From: Anticarsia gemmatalis
Lineage: Eukaryota > Arthropoda > Insecta > Lepidoptera > Erebidae
Direction: 5' to 3'
DNA length: 64,000 nt
Assembly: GCF_050436995.1 (NCBI RefSeq)
Contig: NC_134758.1
Span: forward strand, 10,850,001 to 10,914,000
In this document: in pieces, positions 11,596 to 24,164 of the stretch
Position numbering within the stretch: position 1 is the stretch's first letter
Layout of the letters: each line of letters begins with the position of its first letter
Translations under genes and position numbers: made by a program
The notes under the pieces: model-generated
What the model was told of the DNA's origin: nothing
What the model saw: only the letters and a program-made list of their open reading frames with translations
The model's database searches: none

Positions 11596-11728
11596 CTACC
11601 TCCGTGGTGGAGTGGTTAAGGTCACCACGCCGCTACCATTGACTTAAGCGGTCGTGGGTTCGATTCCCACACTGAACAATATTTTTTGCGATCGACAAAT
11701 AATACTTCCGGGTCGGGTTGAATAAAAC
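11596..11728 (+). mobile_element. tRNA-type SINE family A, copy 1 (3' truncated)
   Basis: The head ACTACCTCCGTGGTGGAGTG resembles a tRNA A box. GTGGGTTCGATTCCCACAC is a pol III B box. The ACAAATAAT motif follows, then the copy stops early. It lies about 0.9 kb before the RGK P-loop exon. Confidence 0.75.
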
Positions 11729-12598
11729 AAAACGTTGAACCGCAAATATAGTTTCAAACTAGTTGGATCAGTATGTCAGATTTTTCTCGCGTCGGCGTCG
11801 TATTAACTCCTTGTCATAATATTTTAGTATTAGTTTTGTATGTATCTGTAACCATTCAATAACTTATTTGTTCGTCGCCCAATCGCATCTACCACTCCGA
11901 ATAATATAAAGAGGTCTTTACACTGGAAAAAACAGTGCTGTACACAATTGTATGTAATTTACAAGGTTGTAACAGTGTGTAACGGCCTAACTTTGTTGTA
12001 AATTGCACGCTTTACTATACTCGGCTACTTTTATAGTACGTCGTTAAATTGCGTTATTTGTTTTTTTTTCTTTTGGATATTGGTATGTGTTGTGTTTCCG
12101 GCCTACTGTTTACTTTTTACGAAATAGAACTTAACATTTTACGATACTTATTTTAGATGTTATGCCTATTATTCTAAAAGTATATTATTATGTATGATAA
12201 TGTAAGCCACAAATGATTAATTAAATTCGATTTATTAATAAAATTATGCAACATTTAGGCCTGAACGTACGATTTATTGACAAAATTACTATCGTAATAA
12301 AACATACATGAATTCAACACCTACCCGAAAATAGCTTTTATTTTAAATAACCGAATGCAAATCAATCACTCAGCAAATTGTGACGTTCGGACTCGAAGCA
12401 AAAGCAAGCCGAAAAAGTGTAGTGATTGCTTCCAGTCGGTATTATTGCCCGATAAATATTGCGGAAGCTGAGCCGAATCGACTATGTGTAGCAAGCCTAG
12501 AATAAAGTTAATAATAAAGTTGTTCTAAAAACCACACCTATCTTTACCCCCTATCTCCATATTCAACACCAGTAACTAATTCAAACTTTCTCTTTCAG
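11729..12598. other. Intron sequence upstream of the P-loop exon
   Basis: AT-rich; ends in the pyrimidine tract and CAG acceptor of the exon. 12370-12490 is slightly GC-richer (TTCGGACTCGAAGCAAAAGC). No exon or promoter recognised. Confidence 0.5.
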
Positions 12599-12814
12599 GG
12601 ATAGTAAACCGCGGCGACTCGTTCCGCCGGCGCCGCTCCCGCTCCGGGTCCCTCGCACCGTCATCGCCAGCGCAGTCAGCGCCGGAGTCCACAGAACGCA
12701 GACCGGTCGCCTGTCACCGCGTGGCCATGGTCGGAGCCCCTGGTGTGGGGAAGACGGCCCTCGTCAGCCAGTTTCAGACCAGCGAGTGTATTAACGCTTA
12801 TGATAGACAAAGAG
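12599..12814 (+). CDS. RGK-type GTPase, P-loop exon (first exon visible)
   Basis: Internal coding exon of a Ras-like GTPase of the RGK (Rad/Gem/Rem/Kir) family. The family inhibits high-voltage-activated calcium channels and remodels the cytoskeleton at the inner plasma membrane. A pyrimidine-rich tract and CAG precede base 12599, and the donor after 12814 reads G|GTTAGT. The exon opens with two bases completing a split codon, then 71 codons. First comes a Ser/Arg-rich stretch (RRRRSRSGS), a plausible basophilic-kinase or 14-3-3 site, then a Pro/Ser-rich linker. The G1 P-loop follows: VAMVGAPGVGKTALVSQF, with Lys and Thr of GKT present. Local GC is far above the flanks, as expected for an exon. 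No start codon is present, so at least one upstream exon is missing, probably off the left edge. The exon ends with one base of an Asp codon (phase 1). Confidence 0.86.
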
Positions 12815-13609
12815 GTTAGTTTTTTGTTGATTTGTAATTTTTGTCGGTTCGGTAAAAAACTTTAACCATACAAAAAAATCTACCCTAAGATAAACGACTC
12901 GATAAAAGACGGTAATTATTGACGATAAAATATTTAGCCCTTAGACTTTATTATTGTGTGTGATGAAAGCCTCTCAAGGGTTTGATGGTTTAATTCTTAA
13001 GGATGATTAAAAGTATATAACAGACTACAAATTGGTGTTCACACAGAACTCTAGTTAAATAAAATAAAGTAATTAAAATAACTGTTTATTTACAAACAAA
13101 AAGGTATCATGCAAGAAAAAAAATTGCTGATAGAAATCACTCTCAAATATTTACAGATTATCTACGAGTATACACAATCTTAAACAATACAAAACTGGCT
13201 GAAATACCATACACAGTATGTTCTTAAAATACATAATTATACTCTAAACTAAGTTTAAACGTCTCAAATAGAAGGTAATTGTGTAATATTTCTCATGGGG
13301 TTTTTCAGCAAACGGCGATGGCGTGTTACCCAATACGTGTTGTATGGGGTAAACCCGCGATCAATCCTGTTGCACAACGTTCAAGCGACATGCAATCTTA
13401 TCGTTATTGGTCATTGAAAATGCATTTTTTTGCGTAAGGCATTAATCACTAAACTTGGGTTGTATTTTTTATATATTTAGTAGAACATACAAAGCTTGCA
13501 GTGTTCGTAAAACAGTGTCGTTTATTGTAGTATTTTAAATATATCGTAGGAACATTCACAAACAAAAAAACAACGCGTTTAAAGAACAAATAGACCAATA
13601 GCTATTATA

Positions 13610-13760
13610 TCGAGTATCGACAACCTGCTAGCTATAGAAAAAAAATGTATGACATTCGGTTTAGCGCCTTCAGCGGGCGTCGCGGAAACTATTATTGCCG
13701 TACATTTCAAGTATCATACTCTCGATACACGAAAGTACCGACTGTACTGAATCGCGCTAC
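13610..13760 (+). mobile_element. CTATCGAGA-family repeat
   Basis: TATCGAGTATCGACAACCTG, TTTAGCGCCTTCAGCGGGCG and TACTCTCGATACACGAAAGT. It lies in the first kilobase of RGK intron 1. Confidence 0.7.
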
Positions 13761-13769
13761 CGAAACGAC

Positions 13770-15777
13770 CATAATAATAAGCGTCGGATGGCACAAAAAA
13801 CAGTTTCGTGTAATAATTATACACGGGCACATGTACCAGCATACTGACCATATAATACTAACAGTGATTTGAGTGATCTCTACGCCACACAGTCACTAAT
13901 AAATACGCCAAAAACATAGTCGAAAATATTCAAATTTGTAGTTTCAAATATATTTATTCGTATCTACGTTTGCGGTGAACGCAGGTACCGTGAATTTTAG
14001 CCAGAGTTAGCTCATTAGCCAAATTAATTTAAAGTTCTGTCTTATTACTGAAAGTTCGCACGTTAATTTCGGGGATTGGATATTAACATTTTAAAACGAA
14101 AAATAACATTAGTTAATCCACAGGTGAATATAGATTTTAGTTTTCTTTTTTGGGTGACTTAGAGGTAGAATTCTCTCGGTAGTATTTTGGGTAAGTGGGC
14201 TAAACTAGGGTCCTACCCGTATCATTGTCAAAGGCAGCCTGTACTGAACAAATAGTAAACCCGGTTTGTATTAAAAACCGTTAAAGTTTGAGTTGGATTT
14301 CCGTAAAGAGTTTTACGAATTTATAGTGAAGTAAAGATGATCAATACCTGCCGATTTTGGTTCTAGATGTTTTTTACGTACTTCTAAAAGAAAGACTTAC
14401 TAAATTCGAATGATTGTATTTTTATTAGAGCTCTGATCTCTTTTGGTAATGCTTTTCATGATAGCAAGTTTTATCAAAGTTTCTTAAGTGATTGTTTAAT
14501 TTTCGGTGGCATAGGTTCCAAAACTACTCAGATTTATTTTTATTGATTAAGATAAAATGTTCATGTAATCACTAAATAGTCAATTCTCATGTAGCCGTTG
14601 TTTGTGTCTGTTATATGCTTGTCCGTAAAAGTTCACGATCCGTTAGTTATTTACCAAAAATAAAAGACAACAGAAATCCCTATAATCAAAATAAATTGCA
14701 TTTCCATTTTTATAACACCTTTTTGAGCAAGGAGTAAATGAAATGAGTTTATTTTCTCATCAGCTCTCACAAACGGAGTGCGGAACTTAGTTTGCGTTGA
14801 CTTGCCAGCTTGTTTGTAGTTAACTTGGTCGTTTCACACTCTGTCCGGCCGTGTAGCGTGACAAAGATTTAATATTAGAAACGTTTTCAAGTAGAAATTG
14901 TCTTACAATAACCGTTAAGTTTAAAATAATCGTTATTAAAGGTCTTGGTTTTCGATCATTACTTAAATTAGTAGCAGTACCAATGTAAAGAATAAATTTT
15001 ACTTTGAGTAGTAATTTTTAGCTTAAATAAGCTTTCATTAAGTTTAAATTTTAAACCCTACTTTATCCCCAATTTCAATTCTTAGTAGTAATTTTAAAAC
15101 TACGAAGATCTTGATTTAATTTTTTTTAAGTGTTTTTACCCTATTTTATCCCGTCTTGAGGCATTTATGAATAATATTCCTCATAATTTTTTTATTTATC
15201 TTTAAATTAACTATAATTACACCTACCCACGTAAACAATTAAGTACTTAATACTGTAATCTTGATATTTTGATCATCATAAATACGTAACCCTTCTTGCT
15301 TCAAAACAATATTATAAATACTGTAAAACAATATTTTACTCTATAAATACCTGATATTCTCAGTAGCGGAGAATTTCTGAGAAACCCGTGAATTATAGCT
15401 TAATATAAATAATATATAACGTTTTCGCTGTTTCTTGTATATAATAATTTATTATGTTTATGTCCGAACAATTTGATAAAAATAAAATACTGTTTTATAT
15501 TTTATAACATGTGGTAGTTCTCTAATACATTATTTATGATATGAATATGTATTGGGTTAGTTTAAATGCCTGTGGGCGCGGATTATATCAGGCAAATGTA
15601 ATAGGTTATATTCCTCTCGCCGTTTGTTTATTGAATTCAATGTTATATTATTTTCAGACAAATAATAAAACTTTAAAACTAATACGACGGCCATAACAAT
15701 TTGATGATCATCATGATGTCAGTGGTGTTGTTATCGGAGTTAACACTCACATTGCTTATATTATTATTCTTACTGTT
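13770..15777. other. No recognised feature (intron 1)
   Basis: AT-rich, no long frames and no repeat family recognised. Confidence 0.5.
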
Positions 15778-15900
15778 AGGTAACTGGGTTGTGGAGGTCC
15801 GATAGGCAGTCGCTCTATGTAAAATACTGGTATCCAGCTGCATCCGATGAGACTGGAGGCTGACCCCAACATAATTGAAAGAAAGGCTGATGATATCTTA
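15778..15900 (+). mobile_element. SINE3-related 3' tail fragment
   Basis: GGTAACTGGGTTGTGGAGGT, CAGCTGCATCCGATGAGACT and AACATAATTGAAAGAAAGGC match the tail of 28785-29100. Confidence 0.7.
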
Positions 15901-16699
15901 CTGTCTGAAATACTGCTAACTGCTATAGTGCTATATGAATTCTGTACGAACATATTCCGGTGCGGAAACATATGAACCACATTGAAGCCGACATAGATAA
16001 AATTGACACCGGTGTGAAAATGATATAGATACAACCTAGTTCAAGTCTTAATAAAGAATATTAACTCATTACCTTTACTATACACTTACACTGACTTACA
16101 GGTCTAATTATGTAATAGTGGTGTAAGGCCTTTATTCAGAGATATGAATTTAGAACTTTGCATTCCATTCATTTTAGTCAAGTTGTTTAGACTCATACGT
16201 GAATATTTAATGGTCAAATGTTAATCATACAACTGCAGTATACAGATTTCCTTGACTGTTTAAATAAGTGATCATTATTGTTATCATAATTACACACAAC
16301 TTTAAATAGTATTTAAAAAGACTCATATTATAGTGCTACATTTTCCATCTCTATAACAAACATAGTGATAAAACGTAACCAAATTGAGTAGGTAGTGAAA
16401 TCCTTGTCGTTTCGGCCGCAGGTGTGTCGAGGTGATGTGGTCGAGGATCGCTTTGCATTGTAAATGCACCGGGTACTAAGCTAATAGCCAGCTTCTATGG
16501 CGGTACAAATTGCTTGCCTTGCATACATATGAAGAAATTATTTGGCTGTGCCTTGTTCGTTATTATGAAGTCATTCTTACGTGTTGGACCTAAATATTAC
16601 AAAGATATTATCACACATTTTTCTTATAATTAGTGTTTATTGCATTCAAATAATTATATTATTAAACATACATACCTATTTAAAGTTGTCTTATGTCTT

Positions 16700-16848
16700 G
16701 CATAGAGGTCAGATGTGTAGTACTCATAACCGGCTGTCCTGTATGCATGTGAATGAAGGACAGGAAGTTTGTTAGGATCGTATCAAGTGGCGAACTTTGG
16801 TCTTTGCCTACCTTTTTGAGAAAAAGACATGATTTTATGTATTTAAAG
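16700..16848 (+). repeat. GGATCGTACCAAGTAGCG repeat copy
   Basis: ACCGGCTGTCCTGTATGCAT, GTTAGGATCGTATCAAGTGG and GACATGATTTTATGTAT. Confidence 0.62.
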
Positions 16849-18814
16849 TTATTTAAGTCAACCTAGGGACTATAACATGGCTTAACGACTGTAAACGTAA
16901 TTTTGCTGTAAACCAACTAGTAACGAAAGCAAGACTTTTAGCTAAAGTAGGTACTAAGCGGTAACTTAATCCACTAATCGTCCATCGCCTGGTAAGCGCA
17001 CCTGACTACGAAAGCTTTAGAAATAAAGTAAGATTAAGGTGTAAGCATTTATTTTAGAGGTTATGCAGATACCGGGTATGGCAGATATATTATAGCAGGA
17101 ATCTCATATTTCCTTATATATTTTTTTGATAAATAATATAATATGTGTCTTGGGACGTTTACGCATATTTTTATGTTTGTGCATTTACAAACTGGTTTCA
17201 CATTATCTGTGTTATTAACAAATGTCGTATAAGACAATGAATACATAGTTTATCAATAGTCATGTTTGTCGTATTGTAACATGCAAACAGTTTTGCAACT
17301 GTATACGCGTGAGAAAAAACCAAACACTGTTTAGCTTACATTATCAGAGCTTACACGACGTTTATTCGAAAGACAGAACATGTATTAAAATGGTGACGGA
17401 GCTCAACCTACAAAATGGCTTAAAAGACAATTACTCTAAACAAATAATTCTTCAGATAACTCAGTCTAAGTATACTCTAAATATATTATTCATCAACAGC
17501 TGAGAAAGCACTTTCTTATAATTTCAAGTTAGTTTCACAGTAAATACGACATTTGCACACACACACACACACACACAACGTGACTCTATTGTTTAAGTTT
17601 TGTGACGACTCTACCTGAACTCTCCCACTCTATGTAGAAAGCTTGAGAGAATACCTTGTGATATTAGAGCTCAGTATTTTATGACTTTACAAGCTGCTAC
17701 CAGTGCGGTTAGTATTGAAAATTTTATCTACTAACTTATATGGTAAAACCTTTGTTATAGATACTTTAGAATAGGAGAGAAAATAATATTGTTTTGTTAT
17801 TTTTAACTGTAAGTTTAGTATTGAAGGTACGTCAAGCCGTTACAAAAATTGCGATTAAATTACGTTCAACTATTTAACATCAAGTAAAATATGATTTTTT
17901 TAAAACACGGGCCATATGCAGAGGACTGCATGCCTTCAAAAAAAAATTACAAGGAGACAATGATTTATTACAATGCATCTTTCACTGTTCGAATAAGTGA
18001 TAATTATTTCTAACACATAACCAGAAAAACTCATTATAATAAGTGCATGTAGAATAGGCATTTCATAATGACCAACACAATATATTTTGTCTTAAATAAA
18101 TATTCTTAAAATGCAGTTATTATTATTTCTTACATAAATCTACCAACACTTTTATCAAGTTATTGCACTCAACTAAGCTCTACATCCTTATATAAAAGTT
18201 TACAGTCTATTGCATTACGTGTGAACGCAGCCTTACTCTGAAAAGTCACGTCCAATAACCTACTTCAGAGAAATTTCAAGTTAAACGGACATTTTAGTTG
18301 CAGCATCTAATATCGCTCCAATACGCTCGGAAACTAAATAGAAGGGGAGAAAATAACTGATTATGAGGCAACACTGACGCTTCACACTTACAAAGAGAGG
18401 ACAGGCGGCCATTGTTGTTCTTATTTCAAACTGAACTATTAAGCTGGCTGGCAAACTCGTTTCGTTCGCAATTAACCGTCCTTTTTTAAATATTGTTCGT
18501 TCTTTGACAGTTTTGCGATATTGATCAACTTTCTTTCTTACTTATAAATGTTTTGTGAGCTCTGATCAGTAGTATAGTGTTTTATCTTTTTCACTCAAAA
18601 ACAGTTTCAAAATTGATTCAAAGTGACAAAACACTACCTAACTAATCAGAGCTAAAACAATGCTTAATTAGTAAGACAGTTCAAGAGTAACTTTAAAAAG
18701 AATATTACATTCCACAAAATTTTTAACGTGCCAGTGAGATAACACGGCGTTTAGACGATTGTTAATCATATAAAAATACCTATAACTTTATACAAAGTTT
18801 AAAAGTAACCCTAA
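16849..18814. other. No recognised feature except a CA microsatellite (intron 1)
   Basis: AT-rich sequence containing the (CA)n run at 17556. An antisense remnant resembling the family D SINE middle lies at about 17985-18025 (AAGTGATAATTATTTCTAAC). Confidence 0.45.
17556..17577. repeat. (CA)n microsatellite
   Basis: Eleven CA units in RGK intron 1, not attached to a recognised element. Confidence 0.9.
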
Positions 18815-18982
18815 AACTGGCCAAGCGCTAATTGGACTTGCGCAAAAATAATTTCATACCCTTCTTTATAAAATCACGTCTGTTGCATGGAAGCCCCCCT
18901 AAAATATTTATTCTATGCTGTTTTGCACAGGGTATCTTTAAAAAAACCCGTTTTTACCCTTTTGGTACGGAACACTAAAAAG
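18815..18982 (+). repeat. CGGCCAAGT...GGTACGGAAC repeat, deleted copy
   Basis: CTGGCCAAGCGCTAATTGGA, AAAACCCGTTTTTACCCTTT and TGGTACGGAACACTAAAAA. Confidence 0.6.
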
Positions 18983-19374
18983 CATAAATGATTACTATAT
19001 AGCACTATACCTATCTCGAGAATTGTTTTACGGTACCGTATTCACAACTACAGTTTTAATAACCTAGATTTCTAAGCCAGGGAAGCCCGCAGCGACATGT
19101 TTTATACATTAAACAAACGTAGTTCCATAAAAATAAAACCACATTCGCTCTATTATTCTTTAAAGATATGAAGCAAAAATATTTAAAATGGTATAACAGT
19201 TTATAAAATGACAAGAGAAACTCTTCATTTCAGAAATTGGTTTTCGTTTGAATAAAGTACTGCGACTTCTCGTAGACATTTTTAAATTGCGATTGTTTAG
19301 TGAGTGAGTGACCTATTTTGACATCAGTATTGTAAAATTCATTTAATTTTATTATTTTATTCCTAACAATACCG

Positions 19375-19500
19375 CGATTCTCTGCCACTATCAACTATCA
19401 ATACCGGCAAGCTATCGAGAAAAAATTGTATGAAAATCCGATCAACGCCTCTGCCCTGAATTCGGGAAGAGACCCTTATCCTGGGTTAAAAAAGGGTAAT
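19375..19500 (+). mobile_element. Truncated CTATCGAGA repeat joined to a SINE D 3' end
   Basis: CAAGCTATCGAGAAAAAATT and GATCAACGCCTCT run directly into GGGAAGAGACCCTTATCCTG and GGGTTAAAAAAGGG, a diverged family D tail. This looks like an insertion or deletion junction between two repeats. Confidence 0.55.
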
Positions 19501-19906
19501 TTCGTTACAAAATTATAAGTCCCTAAAAAGTCAAGTTTCTGTGATCCAATCATTCAGATAGAATCCAATAAGCTATCTTCTCACTTTGTCTCAAAGACAT
19601 TCATTGGATTGCGGGTTCACTGACCTTTTCTATCTCATCATAGTACATTGACATTTTAAAACTCTTCAAGAAAAACAAACTATGAAATTGACGCTGCTTT
19701 TTTATTATCTAATATTATATGCATAGCGCATAACTTATGTCTGACGTTTAGTAGATATTTGCTGAGATTCTGTAGCTACTAGTTTTTGACTGCTGATTGC
19801 TAGCTAAGCCAAGGTAAAAAATACTTTTTGACATAAATCTCACTCATCATTAAATTATAGTCTTGCAACGCAAAATATAATAAACTAGATTGTTTGGTTT
19901 AAGAAA

Positions 19907-20175
19907 CACTGCTTTGTTGGCGAATTCGGTAAGGTAAGCGGCTGCCCCGCGGAGGTCGTTTCTCGGATCGGACAAAGTACCATTATTAATTTCTAGTTAG
20001 GTGACGTGCCCAGTAAATGGCAATAGGCTCGCCCCCTTGTTATATGATACCTTTTACATTGTTAATGGCAATACGTGGATTTATATCATCCTAAACCTCT
20101 GGCTAAACAGTCTTCGAGCAGAAACGCCTGTTATTCCCGAAGACTGTTATGTATTAAATAATAGTCCTGCAACGG
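19907..20175 (+). mobile_element. Dispersed repeat with AAATGGCAATAGGCTCGCC
   Basis: GGCGAATTCGGTAAGGTAAG, then TGCCCAGTAAATGGCAATAG and GCTCGCCCCCTTGTTATA, with a second match at 31640-31915. The head (GTAAGCGGCTGCCCCGCGGA) suggests a SINE; class uncertain. Confidence 0.55.
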
Positions 20176-20951
20176 GTATTTATTACGGGCATTAAATAAT
20201 AGTCCTACAAAAACAATAATATTCCTTTGTAAAACTAGTTTTTGGGATAAAGGTGTTTGCAACAAGAAGAAGGAAAACAAAATCGCATTGCGCCAGTCAT
20301 TTGTCTCAAGCCGAGGCACATGCCAAAGTAGGAATTAGGTACATTCCCTCAAAAACTTACCCCATTTCTCATTTGTGACGTCACAAGTTACTTATTTAAC
20401 TATTATTCTTTTGTTCTTTTCTGGTTTTGATGTTATAGAAACTAAGCTAAGAAATGATAGAAACAAATTAAAAGTCAAAGTAATTGTTTGAGATAGTAAT
20501 TATTGTTTTTATTAGTTAAGTAATCTTTGGCACATTGTGGAACGGTAGGACATAAACGGAGGGGCTGAATATTTGAAGCTCAGGGGGGCTATCACGTATC
20601 TTAGTTGACAGCCATTTGAAAGCCATGCTGTCCATTGTTTTCTCCCTTAGATTATAGTGATGAATACATTATATCAAAGCAGCAATGTACTAAATAGTGA
20701 CCATAGATTTGACGTATACTAGCTGTCAACTGAGATACGTGATATGCCCGCTGGACGCACATTAGTCAAGCAAACTCCATATGTCAATCAGTTTTTTCAA
20801 CTTTCAATTCATTGCAGATTTAGAAGCACATGTTTACATCTTACAAACGTATGCTTGGGTAGAATATAGATAGCAAAAGCTAAACAACACAGCTTAAAAT
20901 GGACAGTAACTAACTGTAATTTACTTAACCAGGATTTTGGTCAAATATAAG

Positions 20952-21075
20952 TTGGTACCTCCCACGCAAGTGGTCGCAGGTTCGAACCCGAGGCAACACA
21001 CCAATGACTTTTCGAAGTTATGTGTGTATTAGAAATAATTATCACATGCTCCAACGGTGAAGGAAAACATCATTC
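20952..21075 (+). mobile_element. SINE family D, 5' part
   Basis: GGTACCTCCCACGCAAGTGG and GCAGGTTCGAACCCGAGGCA (B box), then GAAGTTATGTGTGTATTAGA and CAACGGTGAAGGAAAACATC. The 3' half is absent. Confidence 0.7.
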
Positions 21076-21079
21076 TCAA

Positions 21080-22084
21080 TAAGATAGAAATTATTGTGTA
21101 ACTCCAGAATGACAATAACTTCATCACAGCTTTTCCTACTCCTCTCCTTACGTCTTTAAATGCCAGTCATACCGGTTAAAATCACACTAACTAAACTCCA
21201 GAAGACTTCAAGAACTGTTATAAGATTCCCCCACTTAAACTTAAACCATTATTTAAATTAATTAAGTGTAAACAAAGTCCCAGTTGGTGTAAATAAGTCC
21301 CATCTGTTACCCTTGTGTGCAGTACAAAGCTGTCATAAGACTCATAAGCCATTTATAACGAGCTTGCGTGTTAAAACGAAGTGTATGGACCCAAACACGC
21401 TCGTTTTCATAATGTTACATTATGATTGATTGTTAGTAAGCTTTGCTGTTTATTTATACTATTAAAGATTTAGGAAAACGCTATACTTTTTTACAATGTT
21501 CGGTACAATGTTTTGTTTTGGACTTGGACGTGTTGTGTAACTTTACCTGTGAAGACAAATTTAGTTTTAATTTAAATCCCTTGTATATAGCCAGCTAGCA
21601 GCGGATTTTTAATAAATAAATAAAGAATTCATAAATCTTTTTTTAATAATTCTACTCCGTAAGAACCATTCCCGTTCTTCAAGGTATATTATAAAAAAAA
21701 CGTGGCCACGGGAAAAAGGGATTCATTATTATATAAACGCTACTACAAGCTAACATTAAGCCATATTAATAAAATACTAACCTCGTAAAACTTGCAATGC
21801 CTGGAAATATTACTAAGTTTATTATACCCTTAACCCAGGCTTTAAAATTTAAAAACATGCTTAATGTATGTTGGACATTTAAACGTCGCAAAAGCAATAA
21901 TTTGGACGTTTCCTAATAGTCCGGTTACTCCTTCCTTCTAACAACTCCATCTAATCGTTCAAACAAACATAAAAGTGATATACGAAGCTAACATCTTAAA
22001 CCTACAATCAGAAGCACATTCAAGATAAAACATCCATTGACCTCAAAACTAAGAACATAAACGACATTTCCAACCTCAATCTAT
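21080..22084. other. No recognised feature (intron 1)
   Basis: AT-rich, no repeat or exon recognised. Confidence 0.5.
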
Positions 22085-22235
22085 ACTATAGTACGACAAC
22101 TTCGTAGAGAGACTTGGATTCAAGGTTTACGCCTAGTGAAAATATGCAAAATTTAGAATTAAGAGCATCAATGACCCACGAGCCTATGCAATGCAACTCA
22201 CGGTGGCCTCTATGGTGCAGCTTCTTTTTTTATAA
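22085..22235 (+). mobile_element. Repeat sharing the ATCTGACAACTTA end
   Basis: CTATAGTACGACAACTTCGT, AGAGCATCAATGACCCACGA and GGTGGCCTCTATGGTGCAGC. Same family as 4985 and 47505. Confidence 0.5.
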
Positions 22236-22253
22236 TCATCATTTTTAATAACA

Positions 22254-22527
22254 TCTATACTAATATTATAAAGCTGAAGATTTTGTTTCTTTGTTTGTTT
22301 GTTTGTTTGTTTGTTTGTTTGAACGCGCTAATATCAGGAACTATAGGTCCGATTTGAAAAATTCTTTCAGTGTTAGATAGTCCATTTATCGAGGAAGGTT
22401 ATAGGCTATATATCATCACGCTACGCCTAATAGGAACAGAGTACCAGTGAAAAACGTTACAAAAACGGGGAAAATTTTGACCCATTCTCTCTTATGTGAC
22501 GCAAGCGAAGTTGCGCGGGTCAGCTAG
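22254..22527 (+). mobile_element. Lep1-like non-autonomous Helitron, copy 1
   Basis: Runs from TCTATACTAATATTATAAA to GCGCGGGTCAGCTAG, between a host A and T, the Helitron insertion signature. It contains a GTTT microsatellite near its 5' end. No Rep/helicase is encoded. This is the most complete of five copies in the window. Confidence 0.85.
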
Positions 22528-22552
22528 TTTTAAAATAAAATTGTGTATATCA

Positions 22553-22625
22553 GCCTAGCCTTTCTTCCAACCTATGTAGGAGTCGGCTTCCAGTCTAACT
22601 GGATGAAGCTGAATACCAGTATATT
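22553..22625 (-). mobile_element. SINE3-related 3' tail fragment
   Basis: The plus strand reads CAGCCTAGCCTTTCTTCCAA then GCTGAATACCAGTAT, the antisense of the 28785-29100 tail. It lies beside the antisense family D SINE. Confidence 0.65.
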
Positions 22626-22639
22626 ACATTGAACGACTT

Positions 22640-22925
22640 GTTAAATAAAATTAATTATAAATTTAACCCATTAATGTCCCACTGCTGGGCAATGGCAGCT
22701 CCTGTAATGAGGAAGGGGCTAGGCCTTGAGTCCGCCACGCAGATCAATTGCGGGTGGGACTTTGCATACCTTCAAGATCTAGGAACTCTCAGGCATGCAA
22801 AGTTTTTCTTTCGCCGTTGGAACAAGTGATAATTATTTCTATATATACACACATAACTTGGAAGTGTCACTGATGTCATTGTGTTGTCTTGTATTCGAAC
22901 CTGCAACCACTTACAAACACTGCAC
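22640..22925 (-). mobile_element. SINE family D, near full-length copy
   Basis: On the minus strand: GGTTGCAGGTTCGAATACAA (B box), ATGTGTGTATATATAGAAAT, a body with ATGCAAAGTCCCACCCGCAA, and the 3' end CCCAGCAGTGGGACATTAAT followed by an A/T-rich tail. This copy links the B-box head and the widespread CAGCAGTGGGACAGTAATGG 3' end into a single family. Confidence 0.75.
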
Positions 22926-23488
22926 AGTGAGGTTGTCTAATAAGTCGTCGTACTATGACCTTTCGCTTTTTAGTTTCTCTTTGTCTAAATAAGTTTCGTT
23001 CGGCCATCTTTTATCTTTATAGCTACACCCCAGCGTTACGGATATAAAAGTGACAATTACTTAAAAAGGTTCGACCGGAATACTTTTACTGAACACTCAA
23101 TGATATCTCGCTTTTATTTCGATGAGATTACCAAATTACATTTTCAAGACACTTTTGGATAAAATGGTTCTTTGGTCGTTGTAAAATTGAATGAGATGTG
23201 GGCAGGACTAGAGAATAGATACATTTATTGTTATAAAGGTCTATAATAAATGTGGGTAGATAGGGCATTTCGCTTTCAATTTGAATGATAACTTAGTAAA
23301 GATGCTATTAATACTGAACCACTTTGCTAAGCTTTGAAACTATCGCGGTTTGTATACATAATTCTATATTGCTAAACAGGTCTTAAACACGATAAGATTT
23401 TTAAGGTTTACGATACCTTATTTGCATATAATTAGGAGCCATCCGATAGTTAAGCTAGTCTGTGCAATGATAGCAAGTGTATCTGTTA

Positions 23489-23705
23489 AACTGCACGTTT
23501 GACGCAGTGGTTAACGTGGTCATCTCGCCGCAATAACCGTAGTGTCACATGTGGCGGGTTCGAATCCCACTCGGGAAAAATATTTGTGTGATGAGCACGA
23601 ATAATTGTTCTGAGCTTGGTTGTTAACGTATCTATATAAGTATGTTTATCAGTTATCTGGTTACCACAGCACAAGCTCTACTTAAATTCAGATGACCGTG
23701 TGTTC
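23489..23705 (+). mobile_element. tRNA-type SINE family B, copy 1
   Basis: TTTGACGCAGTGGTTAACGT A-box region and GGCGGGTTCGAATCCCACTC B box, then AATATTTGTGTGATGAGCAC, ending near AGATGACCGTGTGT. The antisense copy at 53656-53871 covers the same length. Confidence 0.82.
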
Positions 23706-24164
23706 GTTGTCCCAAAATATTACATCATTATCTAAGATGCATATTAAACGATCAATGAACCATTTAATAATTAATGTTTTAGCAATCTAAGTAAAGATAT
23801 ACTTAAAACATCAACTTCTGCATTATATATGCATGAACTCTAAAACTTGCAAATTGCAAATGATGGACACAAACTCCAATAGATTCACTTACAGTTAATT
23901 AAACTTGACGAATAGAATTTTCATTAATTTTCGATCAAATGCCAAAGTTTGCACGAATAGCCTTTCAACTGAAATTCTTTAGCCGAGAGGTTTTTAAAGT
24001 TAATAAGATTGTAGGTTCGAATTGAGTTCTAAAAACACCCTACAATAATGCGATCCTATAGTTGATATTAACTATCGTATTTTACAATAAAAATGAAATA
24101 AATAACATTAGTCACGCTAGAAGTGCAGAAGCAATTCCCAACTACTAACAATTTATCAGTAACT

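Noticed and set aside
11596..11728. Possible tRNA gene (clear B box GGTTCGATTCC)
   Set aside because: No acceptor or anticodon stems can be closed, and the sequence recurs with the same downstream body; it is a SINE. The same applies at 23489, 27435, 33016, 45241 and 62458.
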